This document shows positions 43,406 through 51,696 of a stretch of DNA of 62,772 bases, one piece after another. The position numbers and the translations under genes are program-made. Position 1 is the stretch's first letter, and every line of letters begins with the position of its first letter. The DNA lies in contig NZ_SWJE01000024.1 in the NCBI RefSeq assembly GCF_005144415.1, forward strand, positions 1-62,772, given 5' to 3'. This DNA comes from Trinickia terrae. Its GTDB lineage: Bacteria; Pseudomonadota; Gammaproteobacteria; Burkholderiales; Burkholderiaceae. Below the pieces are notes generated by a model. It ran no database searches and was not told the DNA's origin. It saw nothing but the letters and a program-made list of their open reading frames with translations.

Positions 43406-44755
43406 ATGAACCGCCAATCCGTTATCGACATCCAGTCTTTCATCAATGAGCAGCCGTTCGGCGGCTTTCAGTGGCTCATCTTCTTCATGTGTTTCGTCAT
43501 CGTCCTGCTGGACGGTTTCGACACGGCGGCGATCGGCTTCATCGCGCCGTCCTTGCTCAACGAATGGCATCTGACCAAGCCCGATCTCGCTCCGGTGCTC
43601 AGCGCCGCGTTGTTCGGCCTCGCGTGCGGGGCGCTCGGGTCGGGGCCGTTGTCCGACCGCCTCGGACGCCGGCTGCTATTGCTCGGCGCGGTGGTTCTGT
43701 TCGGCGTTGCCTGCCTCGCCTCGGCGTTTTCATCGAGCGTCGGCGAGCTGACGGTCCTGCGTTTCATCACGGGCGTCGGTCTCGGTGCGGCCATGCCGAA
43801 TGCGGTCACGATGATGGGCGAGTTTTGCCCGGATCGCCGCCGCGCGACGACGATCAACCTGATGTTCTGCGGCTTTCCGCTAGGCGCGGCGTGCGGCGGC
43901 TTTCTCGCAGCGTGGCTGATTCCGCATTTCGGCTGGCGCAGCGTGCTGATGCTCGGCGGCGCCACGCCGCTGCTGCTCGGCATCCTGGTGCTGGCCAAAA
44001 TGCCTGAATCGGTGCGCTTCATGGTGGCGAACGGTCGCCCTGTCGAGCGGATTCGCGCGACGCTCTCGCGGATCTCGCGCGACGCCGCGAACGCGGGCTC
44101 CTTCGCCATGACCGAGACCGCGCTGCAAACGGGCGGCAAGGGGCTTGGCGTCGTGCTCTCGGGTCCTTACATCGTGGGCTCGGTGATGCTGTGGATCGCC
44201 TACTTCATGGGTCTCGTGATTTTCTACGCGTCGATCAACTGGATGCCGCTCTTGCTGAAAGATGCCGGGCTGAGCCCGCGGACCGCAACGCTGATCTCGG
44301 CGCTGTTTCCGCTCGGAGGCATCGGCGCCGTGCTGAGCGGCGTGCTGATGGACCGCTTCAACGCCAATCGCATCATCGCCGCGTGCTATGCGCTCACCGC
44401 CGTGAGCGTGTACTGCATCGGGCAGGCAGCCGGCAACGTCGGCGCGCTCGTCGTCATCGTGTTCCTTGCCGGCGTGCTGATGAATACCGCGCAGTCGTCG
44501 ATGCCCGCCCTTGCCGCCGCGTTCTATCCGACCGAGGGACGCGGCACGGGGGTGGCCTGGATGCTCGGGGTCGGGCGCTTCGGCGGAATTGCGGGCTCGT
44601 TCCTCGTCGCCGAGCTGACGCGCCGTCATTTCACGTTTTCAGGCGTGTTCGCGACCATCGCCGTTGCAGGCGTGCTGTCGTGCGCGGCGCTGTTGATCAT
44701 GCGCACCGCGCGGCGGAATACCGGGGCGGCGCTGGGAATCGGAACCGGTCGATAA
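43406..44755 (+). CDS. Aromatic acid:H+ symporter family MFS transporter (PcaK-like)
   Basis: 449 residues, 12 TM segments. The AAHS hallmark [17 protein letters not shown] in TM1 is intact, as are [11 protein letters not shown] and the second-half [11 protein letters not shown] loop. Such proteins import 4-hydroxybenzoate, protocatechuate or related acids and fit the pobA/pca genes encoded 8 kb away. A perfect GATAG...CTATC inverted repeat lies in its upstream region (43255-43267). Confidence 0.92.
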   Translation: MNRQSVIDIQSFINEQPFGGFQWLIFFMCFVIVLLDGFDTAAIGFIAPSLLNEWHLTKPDLAPVLSAALFGLACGALGSGPLSDRLGRRLLLLGAVVLFGVACLASAFSSSVGELTVLRFITGVGLGAAMPNAVTMMGEFCPDRRRATTINLMFCGFPLGAACGGFLAAWLIPHFGWRSVLMLGGATPLLLGILVLAKMPESVRFMVANGRPVERIRATLSRISRDAANAGSFAMTETALQTGGKGLGVVLSGPYIVGSVMLWIAYFMGLVIFYASINWMPLLLKDAGLSPRTATLISALFPLGGIGAVLSGVLMDRFNANRIIAACYALTAVSVYCIGQAAGNVGALVVIVFLAGVLMNTAQSSMPALAAAFYPTEGRGTGVAWMLGVGRFGGIAGSFLVAELTRRHFTFSGVFATIAVAGVLSCAALLIMRTARRNTGAALGIGTGR

Positions 44756-44869
44756 ATCCCGCTGGCAACGTGGCGAACCCAATCCTCATACTATTCGTTT
44801 AAGCTTTCCCCAAAATTGCCGCCTTCAGCAATCGAGCGCGGCGGATTCGCCACTCAACCATCGGGAGCC

Positions 44870-45341
44870 ATGGCGTACAAACGCATTCTCGTTGCCATTG
44901 ACGGCAGCAGTACGTCCCGCCGCGCGTTCGCCACGGCGGGCGCTCGATCTCGCCAAGTCGAACCGGGCCGCGCTGCGCGCGTTCCACGCGATCGAAGACC
45001 CGGCGCTGTATTACCACGTGCCCAGCTACGATCCGTCGGCGCTGCGCGGCAAGCTCAGCGAGGAAGCCGCCGCCCTCGCTGAGGAGTTCTCCCAGGCGAT
45101 CCGCGACGCGGGCGTCGACGGCGACGTGACGACAGGCGAGGCCAGCACGATCGAGGACGTCGCGGTGCGCGTCCTGCAGGCCGCCGCCACGTTCGAAGCC
45201 GACCTGCTCGTAATGGGCACGCACGGACGCCGCGGCGTCCATCGGCTGGTCATGGGCAGCATCGCCGAGCACTGTGTGCGTCAATCCGCGTTGCCGGTAC
45301 TGCTGATTCCCACCGGAGTGCCGCCGCGCGAATTGGAATAA
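44870..45341 (+). pseudogene. Universal stress protein, single-base frameshift
   Basis: The start at 44870 gives [20 protein letters not shown], the UspA N-terminus. The rest of the domain, [19 protein letters not shown] through [20 protein letters not shown] and LPVLLIP (ATP-binding G-2x-G-9x-G motif intact), is in another frame. Reading ATA-ALDLAK would need one G fewer in the GGG run at 44938-44940. Total length would be ~156 residues, normal for the family. Either a true frameshift or a sequencing error. Confidence 0.7.
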
Positions 45342-45382
45342 GTACTCGCGCCCTATATACGCATCTCGCTTTCTGTGTCATG

Positions 45383-45419
45383 ACGCCGCGCAAGCATCCG
45401 TATCAGTCTGGCGCGGCGT
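45383..45419. terminator. Inverted repeat after the universal stress gene
   Basis: ACGCCGCGC pairs with GCGCGGCGT over a 19-nt loop, between the stress protein and fnr genes. No T-run; weak terminator or mRNA hairpin. Confidence 0.35.
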
Positions 45420-45490
45420 TATGTCACAAAATGCGCGCGGTTTGAGGTGGGACAATATCTTCATCGCATACGACATCGTTTCCACCTATC

Positions 45491-46288
45491 ATGCTTACCC
45501 CTACCGTCACCCCCTCATCCGCCCCCGCAGCTCCGTTACGCACCCCGGCCGGCAAGCTCATTCCGCTCAACCGCACGAGCGCCCGCCCGGCCACCGCCCT
45601 GCGCCAGGCCGCCCACTGCTCGAGCTGCGCGATGCGCCACCTGTGCATGCCGCAAGGCCTCGCGGCCGACGAAATGCCGAAGCTCGAAGCGCTCATCTGC
45701 ACGGCGCAAACCGTCAAGCGCGGCTCCACGCTGTACCGCTCGGGCGAGCCGTTCAGCAATATCTACGCAGTGCGCTCCGGGTCGCTGAAGACGGTGCTCA
45801 CGCATCGCGACGGCCGCGAGCAGGTCACCGGCATCCATCTCGCCGGCGAAGCGCTGGGCCTCGACGGCATCAGCGAAGACACCCACACCTGCAACGCCGT
45901 GGCACTGGAAGACAGCTCTGTCTGCATCATTCCCTACGACGCCCTCAAAACCCTCTGCCGCGAAACCAGCGCGATGCAGCATCGCCTGCACAAGCTGATG
46001 GGCGAGCAGATCGTCCGCGAAACGTCGCAGATGATGCTGCTCGGCTCGCTGAACGCTGAGGAACGCGTCGCCACCTTCCTGCTCGATGTTTCGGAACGCC
46101 ACGCCCGGCGCGGCTATTCGCCGAGCGAATTCCACCTGCGCATGACGCGCGAGGAAATGGGCAGCTATCTCGGCATGACGCTCGAAACCGTGAGCCGCAT
46201 GCTGTCGCGCTTCCAGAAGCGCGGCGTTATCGAATTGGAAGGCAAGCTGATCCGGATTACGGATTTCCCCGCGCTCCGCAATATGTAA
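45491..46288 (+). CDS. fnr: FNR-type oxygen-sensing transcriptional regulator
   Basis: 265 residues. Four candidate [4Fe-4S] ligands: Cys43, Cys46, Cys52 (CSSCAMRHLC) and Cys134 (DTHTCNAV). A cyclic-nucleotide-type beta-roll spans ~65-165 and a Crp-type HTH ~195-255 (MTREEMGSYLGMTLETVSRM, with the E-x-x-S-R recognition element). Such proteins activate micro-aerobic genes when the cluster is intact. A universal stress protein remnant lies upstream, a common FNR target type in beta-proteobacteria. Confidence 0.94.
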   Translation: MLTPTVTPSSAPAAPLRTPAGKLIPLNRTSARPATALRQAAHCSSCAMRHLCMPQGLAADEMPKLEALICTAQTVKRGSTLYRSGEPFSNIYAVRSGSLKTVLTHRDGREQVTGIHLAGEALGLDGISEDTHTCNAVALEDSSVCIIPYDALKTLCRETSAMQHRLHKLMGEQIVRETSQMMLLGSLNAEERVATFLLDVSERHARRGYSPSEFHLRMTREEMGSYLGMTLETVSRMLSRFQKRGVIELEGKLIRITDFPALRNM

Positions 46289-46354
46289 ATCCGGGCCGTC
46301 ATTCCATTTGCTAGAGTTGACCCGTTTGGCTCCCCCTGGACAAACGGATCAACC

Positions 46355-47170
46355 ATGGCACCTCGCAAAAAGCACGACATTCGCGTCGGCATCGGCGGCT
46401 GGACCTACGAACCCTGGCGCGGCACGTTCTACCCGCCGGATCTCACGCAAAAGCGCGAACTCGAATACGCAAGCCGCCAGCTCACATCGATCGAGATCAA
46501 CGGCACCTTCTACGGCTCGCAGCGCCCCGACAGCTTCGCCAAGTGGCACGACGAGACGCCTGAGAATTTCGTCTTCTCACTCAAGGCGCCGCGTTTCGCC
46601 ACGCATCGCCGCGTGCTTGCCGAAGCCGGCGAATCGATCGAGCGGTTCTTCGCAAGCGGCGTCATGCGGCTCAAGCAAAAGCTCGGGCCGATCAACTGGC
46701 AGTTCGCCACGACCAAGCAATTCGACGCCGACGATTTCGCGGCCTTTCTCGAGCTGTTGCCGCGGGAGGTCGAAGGCCAATCGGTGCGGCATGCGGTGGA
46801 AGTGCGTCACGACAGCTTCAAGCATCCCGATTTCATCGCGCTCGCCCGGCGTCACGAGGTGGCCGTCGTCATCGCCGGTGATTCGCAGTATCCGCAGATC
46901 GCCGATCTCACCGCGCCGTTTGTCTATGCGCGCATCATGGGCACCGCCGAAACCGAAGCGCAGGGCTATTCCGGCGCAGCGCTCGATCTCTGGGCGGAGC
47001 GCGCGCGGCAGTGGGCGGCAGGCGGCTCGCCGGACGGGCTCGAAACCGTGGCCGGTGCGCCCCGCAAGGCGAGCAAGCGCGATGTCTATCTCTATGTGAT
47101 CAGCGGCTTCAAGGTGCGCAATCCGGCTGCGGGGATGGCGATCATCGAGCGGCTTTCGCAAGCCGAGTAG
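46355..47170 (+). CDS. DUF72 domain protein
   Basis: 271 residues. Starts with VGIGGWTYEPWRGTFYPPDL and ends with VYLYVISGFKVRNPAAGM, the conserved ends of the DUF72/YecE family, a TIM-barrel-like fold of unknown biochemical role. EINGTFYGSQRPDSFAKW is the strongest family block. It follows fnr by 66 nt in the same direction, as in other beta-proteobacteria. Confidence 0.93.
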   Translation: MAPRKKHDIRVGIGGWTYEPWRGTFYPPDLTQKRELEYASRQLTSIEINGTFYGSQRPDSFAKWHDETPENFVFSLKAPRFATHRRVLAEAGESIERFFASGVMRLKQKLGPINWQFATTKQFDADDFAAFLELLPREVEGQSVRHAVEVRHDSFKHPDFIALARRHEVAVVIAGDSQYPQIADLTAPFVYARIMGTAETEAQGYSGAALDLWAERARQWAAGGSPDGLETVAGAPRKASKRDVYLYVISGFKVRNPAAGMAIIERLSQAE

Positions 47171-47185
47171 CCGGCCGCGCACGCC

Positions 47186-48079
47186 TCAGTCGAGAAACGC
47201 CCCCGCCCGTTTCTTCAGCTCCGAGCCGAAATCGTCGAGCCAGCCGATCGAAAGCCGCCAGCTCTGCCAATACAGGTCGACATCGAGATACTTGCCCGGC
47301 GCGATGTCGACCAACTCGCCCGCCTCGAGATGCGCGGCGATCATCGGCACCGGGCACATCCCCCACCCCATCCCGCTCATCGCCGCGCGCAGGAAACCGC
47401 CGACATGCGGAATCCAATGCAGCGGCGGATCGACTTCCGCGCGCGTGATACGCCGCATGAAGCGCGTCTGCAACGCGTCCTTCGGGTTGAACACGACGCA
47501 CGGTGCGCGCCGCAGCGAATCGCGGTTGACGCCGTCCGCGAAGTAGCGCGCAAAGTACGACGGCGACGCGATGGCCAGATAGCGCATCCGGCCGAGGCGC
47601 GTCGAGCGGCAGCCCTGCACCGGCTCGGCCTGGGTCGTGACCGCGCCCTGCACGCTGCCGTCACGAATCCGCTGCGCGGTATGGTCCTGGTCGTCGATGA
47701 CGAGATCGAGCAACGTCTGCCGTTCGACGCAGAACGGCGCGACGGCGTCGACGAACCACGTGCCGACGCTGTCGTCGTTGACCGCGACACGCAGCGTCGG
47801 CCAAGACTCGGCGAGCAGCCCCGGCAGCGACGGCACCTGCCCCGTCAGCTCCGCCTCGAGCAGCTTCACGCGCTCCGTATGGCGGCACAGCAGCGCGCCC
47901 GACGTGGTCGCGACGCAAGGCTGGCCGCGCTTCACGAGCACGCTGCCGACGCGCTCCTCGAGCAGCTTCACGCGCTGCGAGATCGCGGACGGCGTAACGT
48001 TCAGCGCGCTCGCGGCGCGGTCGAACGAACCGTAGCGGATGACGGCGGCCAGCGCGTCGAGCAAGGCATAGTCAAGCAT
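47186..48079 (-). CDS. argP: LysR-type regulator ArgP (lysine/arginine export)
   Basis: 297 residues. HTH in VIRYGSFDRAASALNVTPSA then ISQRVKLLEERVGSVLV, with the ArgP/IciA-specific start LDYALLDALAAV and end DVDLYWQSWRLSIGWLDD. ArgP activates argO in response to basic amino acids; here argO is directly divergent at 48180, the classic arrangement. Confidence 0.94.
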   Translation of the reverse strand: MLDYALLDALAAVIRYGSFDRAASALNVTPSAISQRVKLLEERVGSVLVKRGQPCVATTSGALLCRHTERVKLLEAELTGQVPSLPGLLAESWPTLRVAVNDDSVGTWFVDAVAPFCVERQTLLDLVIDDQDHTAQRIRDGSVQGAVTTQAEPVQGCRSTRLGRMRYLAIASPSYFARYFADGVNRDSLRRAPCVVFNPKDALQTRFMRRITRAEVDPPLHWIPHVGGFLRAAMSGMGWGMCPVPMIAAHLEAGELVDIAPGKYLDVDLYWQSWRLSIGWLDDFGSELKKRAGAFLD

Positions 48080-48179
48080 TAGCGTTCCTTAATTGGCATT
48101 AGCTTTGTTAGCTTTTCTTATGTACACAAAACACGCAGACTAGCCCCGTTCGCTCCTCCCGTCCACCCGGATCCTCCCA

Positions 48180-48812
48180 ATGAACTGGACCGCTTATTCA
48201 CACGGCGCGGCGCTGTGCGCGTCGCTCATCGTCACCATCGGCGCACAAAACGCCTTCGTGCTGCGCCAGGGCATCATGCGCTCGCACGTTGGCAAGATCG
48301 TGCTGTTGTGCACGCTGTCGGATCTCGTGCTGATCGCGGCGGGGGTGGGCGGTGCGTCCGTGCTGGCCGAACGGTATCCGCTCTTCATTCACGCGGTGTT
48401 GTATGCGGGCCTCGCCTATCTCGCGTGGTTCGGCATCGGCGCACTGCGCCGCGCGTTGCGTCCGGGGCATGCCGTGATGGATGCCGGTGCGCAAGCGGAT
48501 GGAAAAGCAGGCGCGCCCGCCGCGCAACGCGCGTGGCCGGTGATCCTGATGACGCTCGCGTTCACATGGCTCAATCCGCACGTGTACCTCGACGTGTTCC
48601 TGCTGATCGGCACGGCCGGCGCCCGCGAGCCCGAAGGCGCGCGCATGGCGTTCGCGCTCGGCGCGATGTCGATCAGCCCGCTGTGGTTCGTCGGTCTCGG
48701 CTACGGCGCACGCCTGCTCGCGCCCTTGTTCCGCCGCGCGAGCGCCTGGCGCGTGCTCGACGGCGCAATCGGCAGCATGGTGCTGCTGCTCGCCGCGGCG
48801 CAATTGCGCTGA
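48180..48812 (+). CDS. argO: Basic amino acid exporter ArgO/LysE
   Basis: 210 residues, six hydrophobic segments. SLIVTIGAQNAFVLRQGIMR and ILMTLAFTWLNPHVYLDVFL are LysE-family signatures of the ArgO/LysE branch. Exports arginine or lysine when intracellular pools rise; probably activated by the divergent ArgP. Confidence 0.94.
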   Translation: MNWTAYSHGAALCASLIVTIGAQNAFVLRQGIMRSHVGKIVLLCTLSDLVLIAAGVGGASVLAERYPLFIHAVLYAGLAYLAWFGIGALRRALRPGHAVMDAGAQADGKAGAPAAQRAWPVILMTLAFTWLNPHVYLDVFLLIGTAGAREPEGARMAFALGAMSISPLWFVGLGYGARLLAPLFRRASAWRVLDGAIGSMVLLLAAAQLR

Positions 48813-49021
48813 GTTTCTGTCGCGCGGCGCTCGGCTGCGCCACGTCTCGTTCCCCGTCTTTTCTGCTCGCCGCCCCGGCTCGCGCGAAGCTGCATTTGCA
48901 TGTCACGCGCACATGGTATATACCTGCAACGCGGCATTTTCTGCTTCGCATCGGACAGGCATGCTAGCTAAATGCCGCCTGAATCGTCCTTGTCCGAACG
49001 AACATATGAGTAGAGGACAGA

Positions 49022-49252
49022 ATGGGGTACTTGAGAATCCTCGGCTACGGCATCCTGTGCACGATCGCAATCGTGCTGCTGATCGTCATGTGCGCGATCC
49101 TGAAAGAAAGCGTCACTACGCACGGCGCCGGCCAGCATGACCAGGCCGAAGGCGCCGTCACGCACGGTGCCAGCCAACACGATCAGGCGGCAGGCGCCGT
49201 CATCCGTTCATCCCAACCGGTCACCGTGGCCAGGGTGTCCGCGTCCCAATAG
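49022..49252 (+). CDS. Small membrane protein with imperfect His/Gln/Asp repeats
   Basis: 76 residues. One hydrophobic helix (YGILCTIAIVLLIVMCAIL, residues ~9-27) followed by two ~15-residue repeats of the type T-H-G-A-x-Q-H-D-Q-A-x-G-A-V. Upstream AGGACAGA may be a ribosome site. No family recognised. Topology predicts the repeats on one side of the inner membrane; the His-rich motif could bind metal, but nothing else supports this. Confidence 0.55.
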   Translation: MGYLRILGYGILCTIAIVLLIVMCAILKESVTTHGAGQHDQAEGAVTHGASQHDQAAGAVIRSSQPVTVARVSASQ

Positions 49253-49630
49253 CGCGTCGCGCCGACGCTGCGCCGCCGATTCCGCCTTTCAAGCCTGAAC
49301 GAAGCTCCCCGTTCAAGCAGACGCTCCACGGTCCATTCGCCCTTCAATGATCGTCGCAACAGCCCGCTTTCTGCGGGCTGTCGTGCTTCGCCCGCACGCC
49401 CGATCTTCGACACGCGCAAGCTGCGCTAGGACACCATCGACGACGCCAGTCAGCACATGCTGCTCCGCAAGGAAGCGTAAACACCGAGTCACCCTCACCG
49501 CTCCTCTCGCTACAATTTGTGCACATTAATTTTTTTGTGCATATAAATTGTTTTCAAACATAGAGATCGACGGCATGCACGCGCTCGACGACGGCATGCT
49601 CGGGCGGTCCATTCCATGGAGGAGGAGAAG
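49253..49630. other. Non-coding region upstream of the porin gene
   Basis: Nearly 380 bases without a credible gene. The last ~120 bases are AT-rich and hold the operator at 49511-49548, suggesting the porin promoter; nothing recognisable in 49253-49500. Confidence 0.55.
49511..49550. promoter_or_regulatory. Putative GntR operator, porin promoter (two copies)
   Basis: TTTGTGCACATTAA and TTTGTGCATATAAA are direct copies 18 bp apart, ~80-120 nt before the porin start. The reverse-strand core TATGCACAAA recurs at three other promoters of this cluster (51577, 55285, 55997). Confidence 0.55.
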
Positions 49631-50746
49631 GTGAAGAGAAGTGCTTTGACCGTGTTCGCGATTGCTGCTGCAACGCTCGGGGCCATTCCGGGAGCCCATG
49701 CGCAAAGCAGCGTCACACTATGGGGGCTGCTTGATGCCGGGGTTTCCTACGTCAGCAACGAGAGCGGCCATGCCGCGTGGAAACTGGACGACGGCATCGC
49801 CTTCCCGGATCTGCTGGGCTTCAAGGGAAGCGAAGACTTGGGCAATGGCACGCACGCCATCTTCCAGTTGATTTCCCAGTTCACGCTCCAGGGCAATATC
49901 GTCGCGAATGCCACCAACGGCAGCGGAACAGGGACCGGGTTCTTCGCGCGCAATGCGTGGCTCGGCCTGGAGAACGACCGGTACGGGCAACTCACGCTCG
50001 GCCGACAATACGACTTCATGGTCGATACGCTCTTCCGCGACGTCGGCGCGGACATGGCCATGTACGGCGGAGGGTTCTATGCGTTTCGCGACGGCCCGTT
50101 CGGCAAGCTCGGCGTCCCGGGCTCACCGCCCGACGAGGCGTATGACTTCGACCGCATGAACGGCGATACCCCCTTGAACAACGCGATGAAGTACACGAGT
50201 CCGCTCATCGGCGGCTTCCGGTTAGGGGGCATGTACGCGTTCGGCGGAACGGCCGGCGATTTCCGGCAGAACAGCGCCTATAGCTTCGGAACCAGCTATA
50301 GCTTCGGGCCTTACGCCTTCGGCGCCGCCTATACCGACGTCCGCTATGCGTCCCTGCTGGGCGACAGCATCCGCAACTTCGGCCTGGGCGCGCGATACCA
50401 CGGCGACAAGCTATTGTTGACCGCCCTCTTCACCAACACGCGCAATACGATGAATGGTGCCGCCGTGAATGCGGCAGAAGCCGGCGCCCTCTATCAGTTC
50501 ACTCCGGCTGTTTCCGCGAGCCTGGCCTATACGTATATGTGGGGCAATGCGGCGGTCGACAGCAACCACGCTCACCAGTTGACGGCTGTGGCCAGATACA
50601 CGCTTTCGAAGCGGACCTCGGTGTATCTGGAATCTGTCTATCAGCTGACCAACGCCGGTGCAAACGCCGTCATCAACGGGACGTTCGATGCTTCGAGCGG
50701 ACGCTCGCAGCTCATCGGGCGGATCGGCATGCAAACGATGTTCTGA
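49631..50746 (+). CDS. Gram-negative porin
   Basis: 371 residues from the GTG at 49631, which follows GGAGGAG; the upstream ATG at 49616 would lie within that ribosome site. A 24-residue signal peptide ends AHA|QSS. The barrel starts SSVTLWGLLDAGVSYVSN, a mark of beta-proteobacterial porins, and ends in Phe (MQTMF). It probably admits the substrate of the adjacent catabolic genes across the outer membrane; promoter carries the shared operator. Confidence 0.93.
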   Translation: MKRSALTVFAIAAATLGAIPGAHAQSSVTLWGLLDAGVSYVSNESGHAAWKLDDGIAFPDLLGFKGSEDLGNGTHAIFQLISQFTLQGNIVANATNGSGTGTGFFARNAWLGLENDRYGQLTLGRQYDFMVDTLFRDVGADMAMYGGGFYAFRDGPFGKLGVPGSPPDEAYDFDRMNGDTPLNNAMKYTSPLIGGFRLGGMYAFGGTAGDFRQNSAYSFGTSYSFGPYAFGAAYTDVRYASLLGDSIRNFGLGARYHGDKLLLTALFTNTRNTMNGAAVNAAEAGALYQFTPAVSASLAYTYMWGNAAVDSNHAHQLTAVARYTLSKRTSVYLESVYQLTNAGANAVINGTFDASSGRSQLIGRIGMQTMF

Positions 50747-50752
50747 GAGGCG

Positions 50753-50782
50753 GCTCGACGTGGGCGCAAGCTCACGTCGAGC
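50753..50782. terminator. Hairpin between convergent porin and GntR genes
   Basis: GCTCGACGTG pairs perfectly with CACGTCGAGC over a 10-nt loop, 7 nt after the porin stop. Confidence 0.55.
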
Positions 50783-50842
50783 GTGGCATGCGGGGCGCAC
50801 CTGCGGCGTGAGAACCTCACCGCCGCCGGCCGCGGCGGAGAA

Positions 50843-51544
50843 TCATTGAACGGCGGCGAGCTGCTGCTCGAGCGCGGAGACCACGCGCGACAACGTCCCT
50901 TCGATATGTTTGCGCAGCAGGCGGCCCGCCTTTTCTTTTTCCCGGCCGATGGCCGCTTTCATCAAGGCCTCATGCTCGCTGCCCTTGTGGCGCTCCTGTG
51001 TCCGATGCAGCGCCGAATAGCGGCGATAGCGCTCGGCACGATCGAACAGCGAACCGGCCATGCTCGACAGCAACGCACTCGGCGTGGCGGATAACAACGC
51101 CATATGGTAGGCCCGGTGCCGCTCCGACCAGTCGTCGTCCAGCGCGACCGGGCCGGGACCGAGCTTCTTCTCGGCAAGGCTCAAGCGGTGAAACGCGGTC
51201 AGGACCGCGACTTCCCAGTCCTCGCCGCCGTGCTCGATCGAATCCATCAGCGCTTCGTGCTCGAGCAGCACGCGCAGGCGTGTAATGTCCTTGAAGTCGT
51301 CGGCCGTGATGGGGGCGACCCAGAAGCCGCGATTTTCCGTGGCTTTCACGATGCCGTCCTGCGCCAGCCGGTTCAGCGCCTCGCGAATCGGTGAGCTGCT
51401 GAGCCCGTAGGCTTTGGAGAGGCTTTCGACTTTCAGGCGGGTTCCCGGCGCGAGTTCGCAACGGATGATCGAGGTCTTCATCCGCGCGAAGGCGACATCG
51501 ATGAGCGGGCTATTGCTGTTGTTCGAGGCAGGCGTGGAGTCCAT
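50843..51544 (-). CDS. GntR-family regulator (FCD type)
   Basis: 233 residues from the ATG at 51544. Winged helix LKVESLSKAYGLSSSPIREALNRLA (residues ~37-61), then an all-helical FCD ligand domain with LRVLLEHEALMDSI and the metal-site-like histidines of RHRAYHMALL and EHEALMKAAI. FCD regulators usually repress catabolic genes until an organic acid binds. Sits at one end of the 49.6-60 kb cluster and carries a candidate operator just upstream. Confidence 0.92.
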   Translation of the reverse strand: MDSTPASNNSNSPLIDVAFARMKTSIIRCELAPGTRLKVESLSKAYGLSSSPIREALNRLAQDGIVKATENRGFWVAPITADDFKDITRLRVLLEHEALMDSIEHGGEDWEVAVLTAFHRLSLAEKKLGPGPVALDDDWSERHRAYHMALLSATPSALLSSMAGSLFDRAERYRRYSALHRTQERHKGSEHEALMKAAIGREKEKAGRLLRKHIEGTLSRVVSALEQQLAAVQ

Positions 51545-51576
51545 GGCATGGGTACCGGGACGGATTGTCAACGCGC

Positions 51577-51597
51577 CAATTTTATGCGCAAAGATGG
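51577..51597. promoter_or_regulatory. Putative GntR operator at its own promoter
   Basis: ATTTTATGCGCAAAGAT lies ~35 nt upstream of the GntR start; it matches the TAYGCRCAAARA consensus seen at the porin, hydrolase and alcohol dehydrogenase promoters. Suggests autoregulation. Confidence 0.5.
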
Positions 51598-51696
51598 ATT
51601 CCATGCAAGAATCGAATGATTCGGCAACCGGTGCGCGGAAACGCCGCTGCGCGCCGCGACCGGTTGCTTTGCGAAGCGCCAATTCGCGAAACGTGG

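Noticed and set aside
44816-45082. Treating the first frame of the universal stress gene as a separate small protein
   Set aside because: Its first 20 residues are the UspA N-terminus and the rest is out of frame; the second half of the family domain continues in the neighbouring frame.
45342-45490. FNR box in the fnr upstream region (autoregulation)
   Set aside because: No TTGAT-N4-ATCAA-like sequence could be found; only a partial TTGAG half-site is present.
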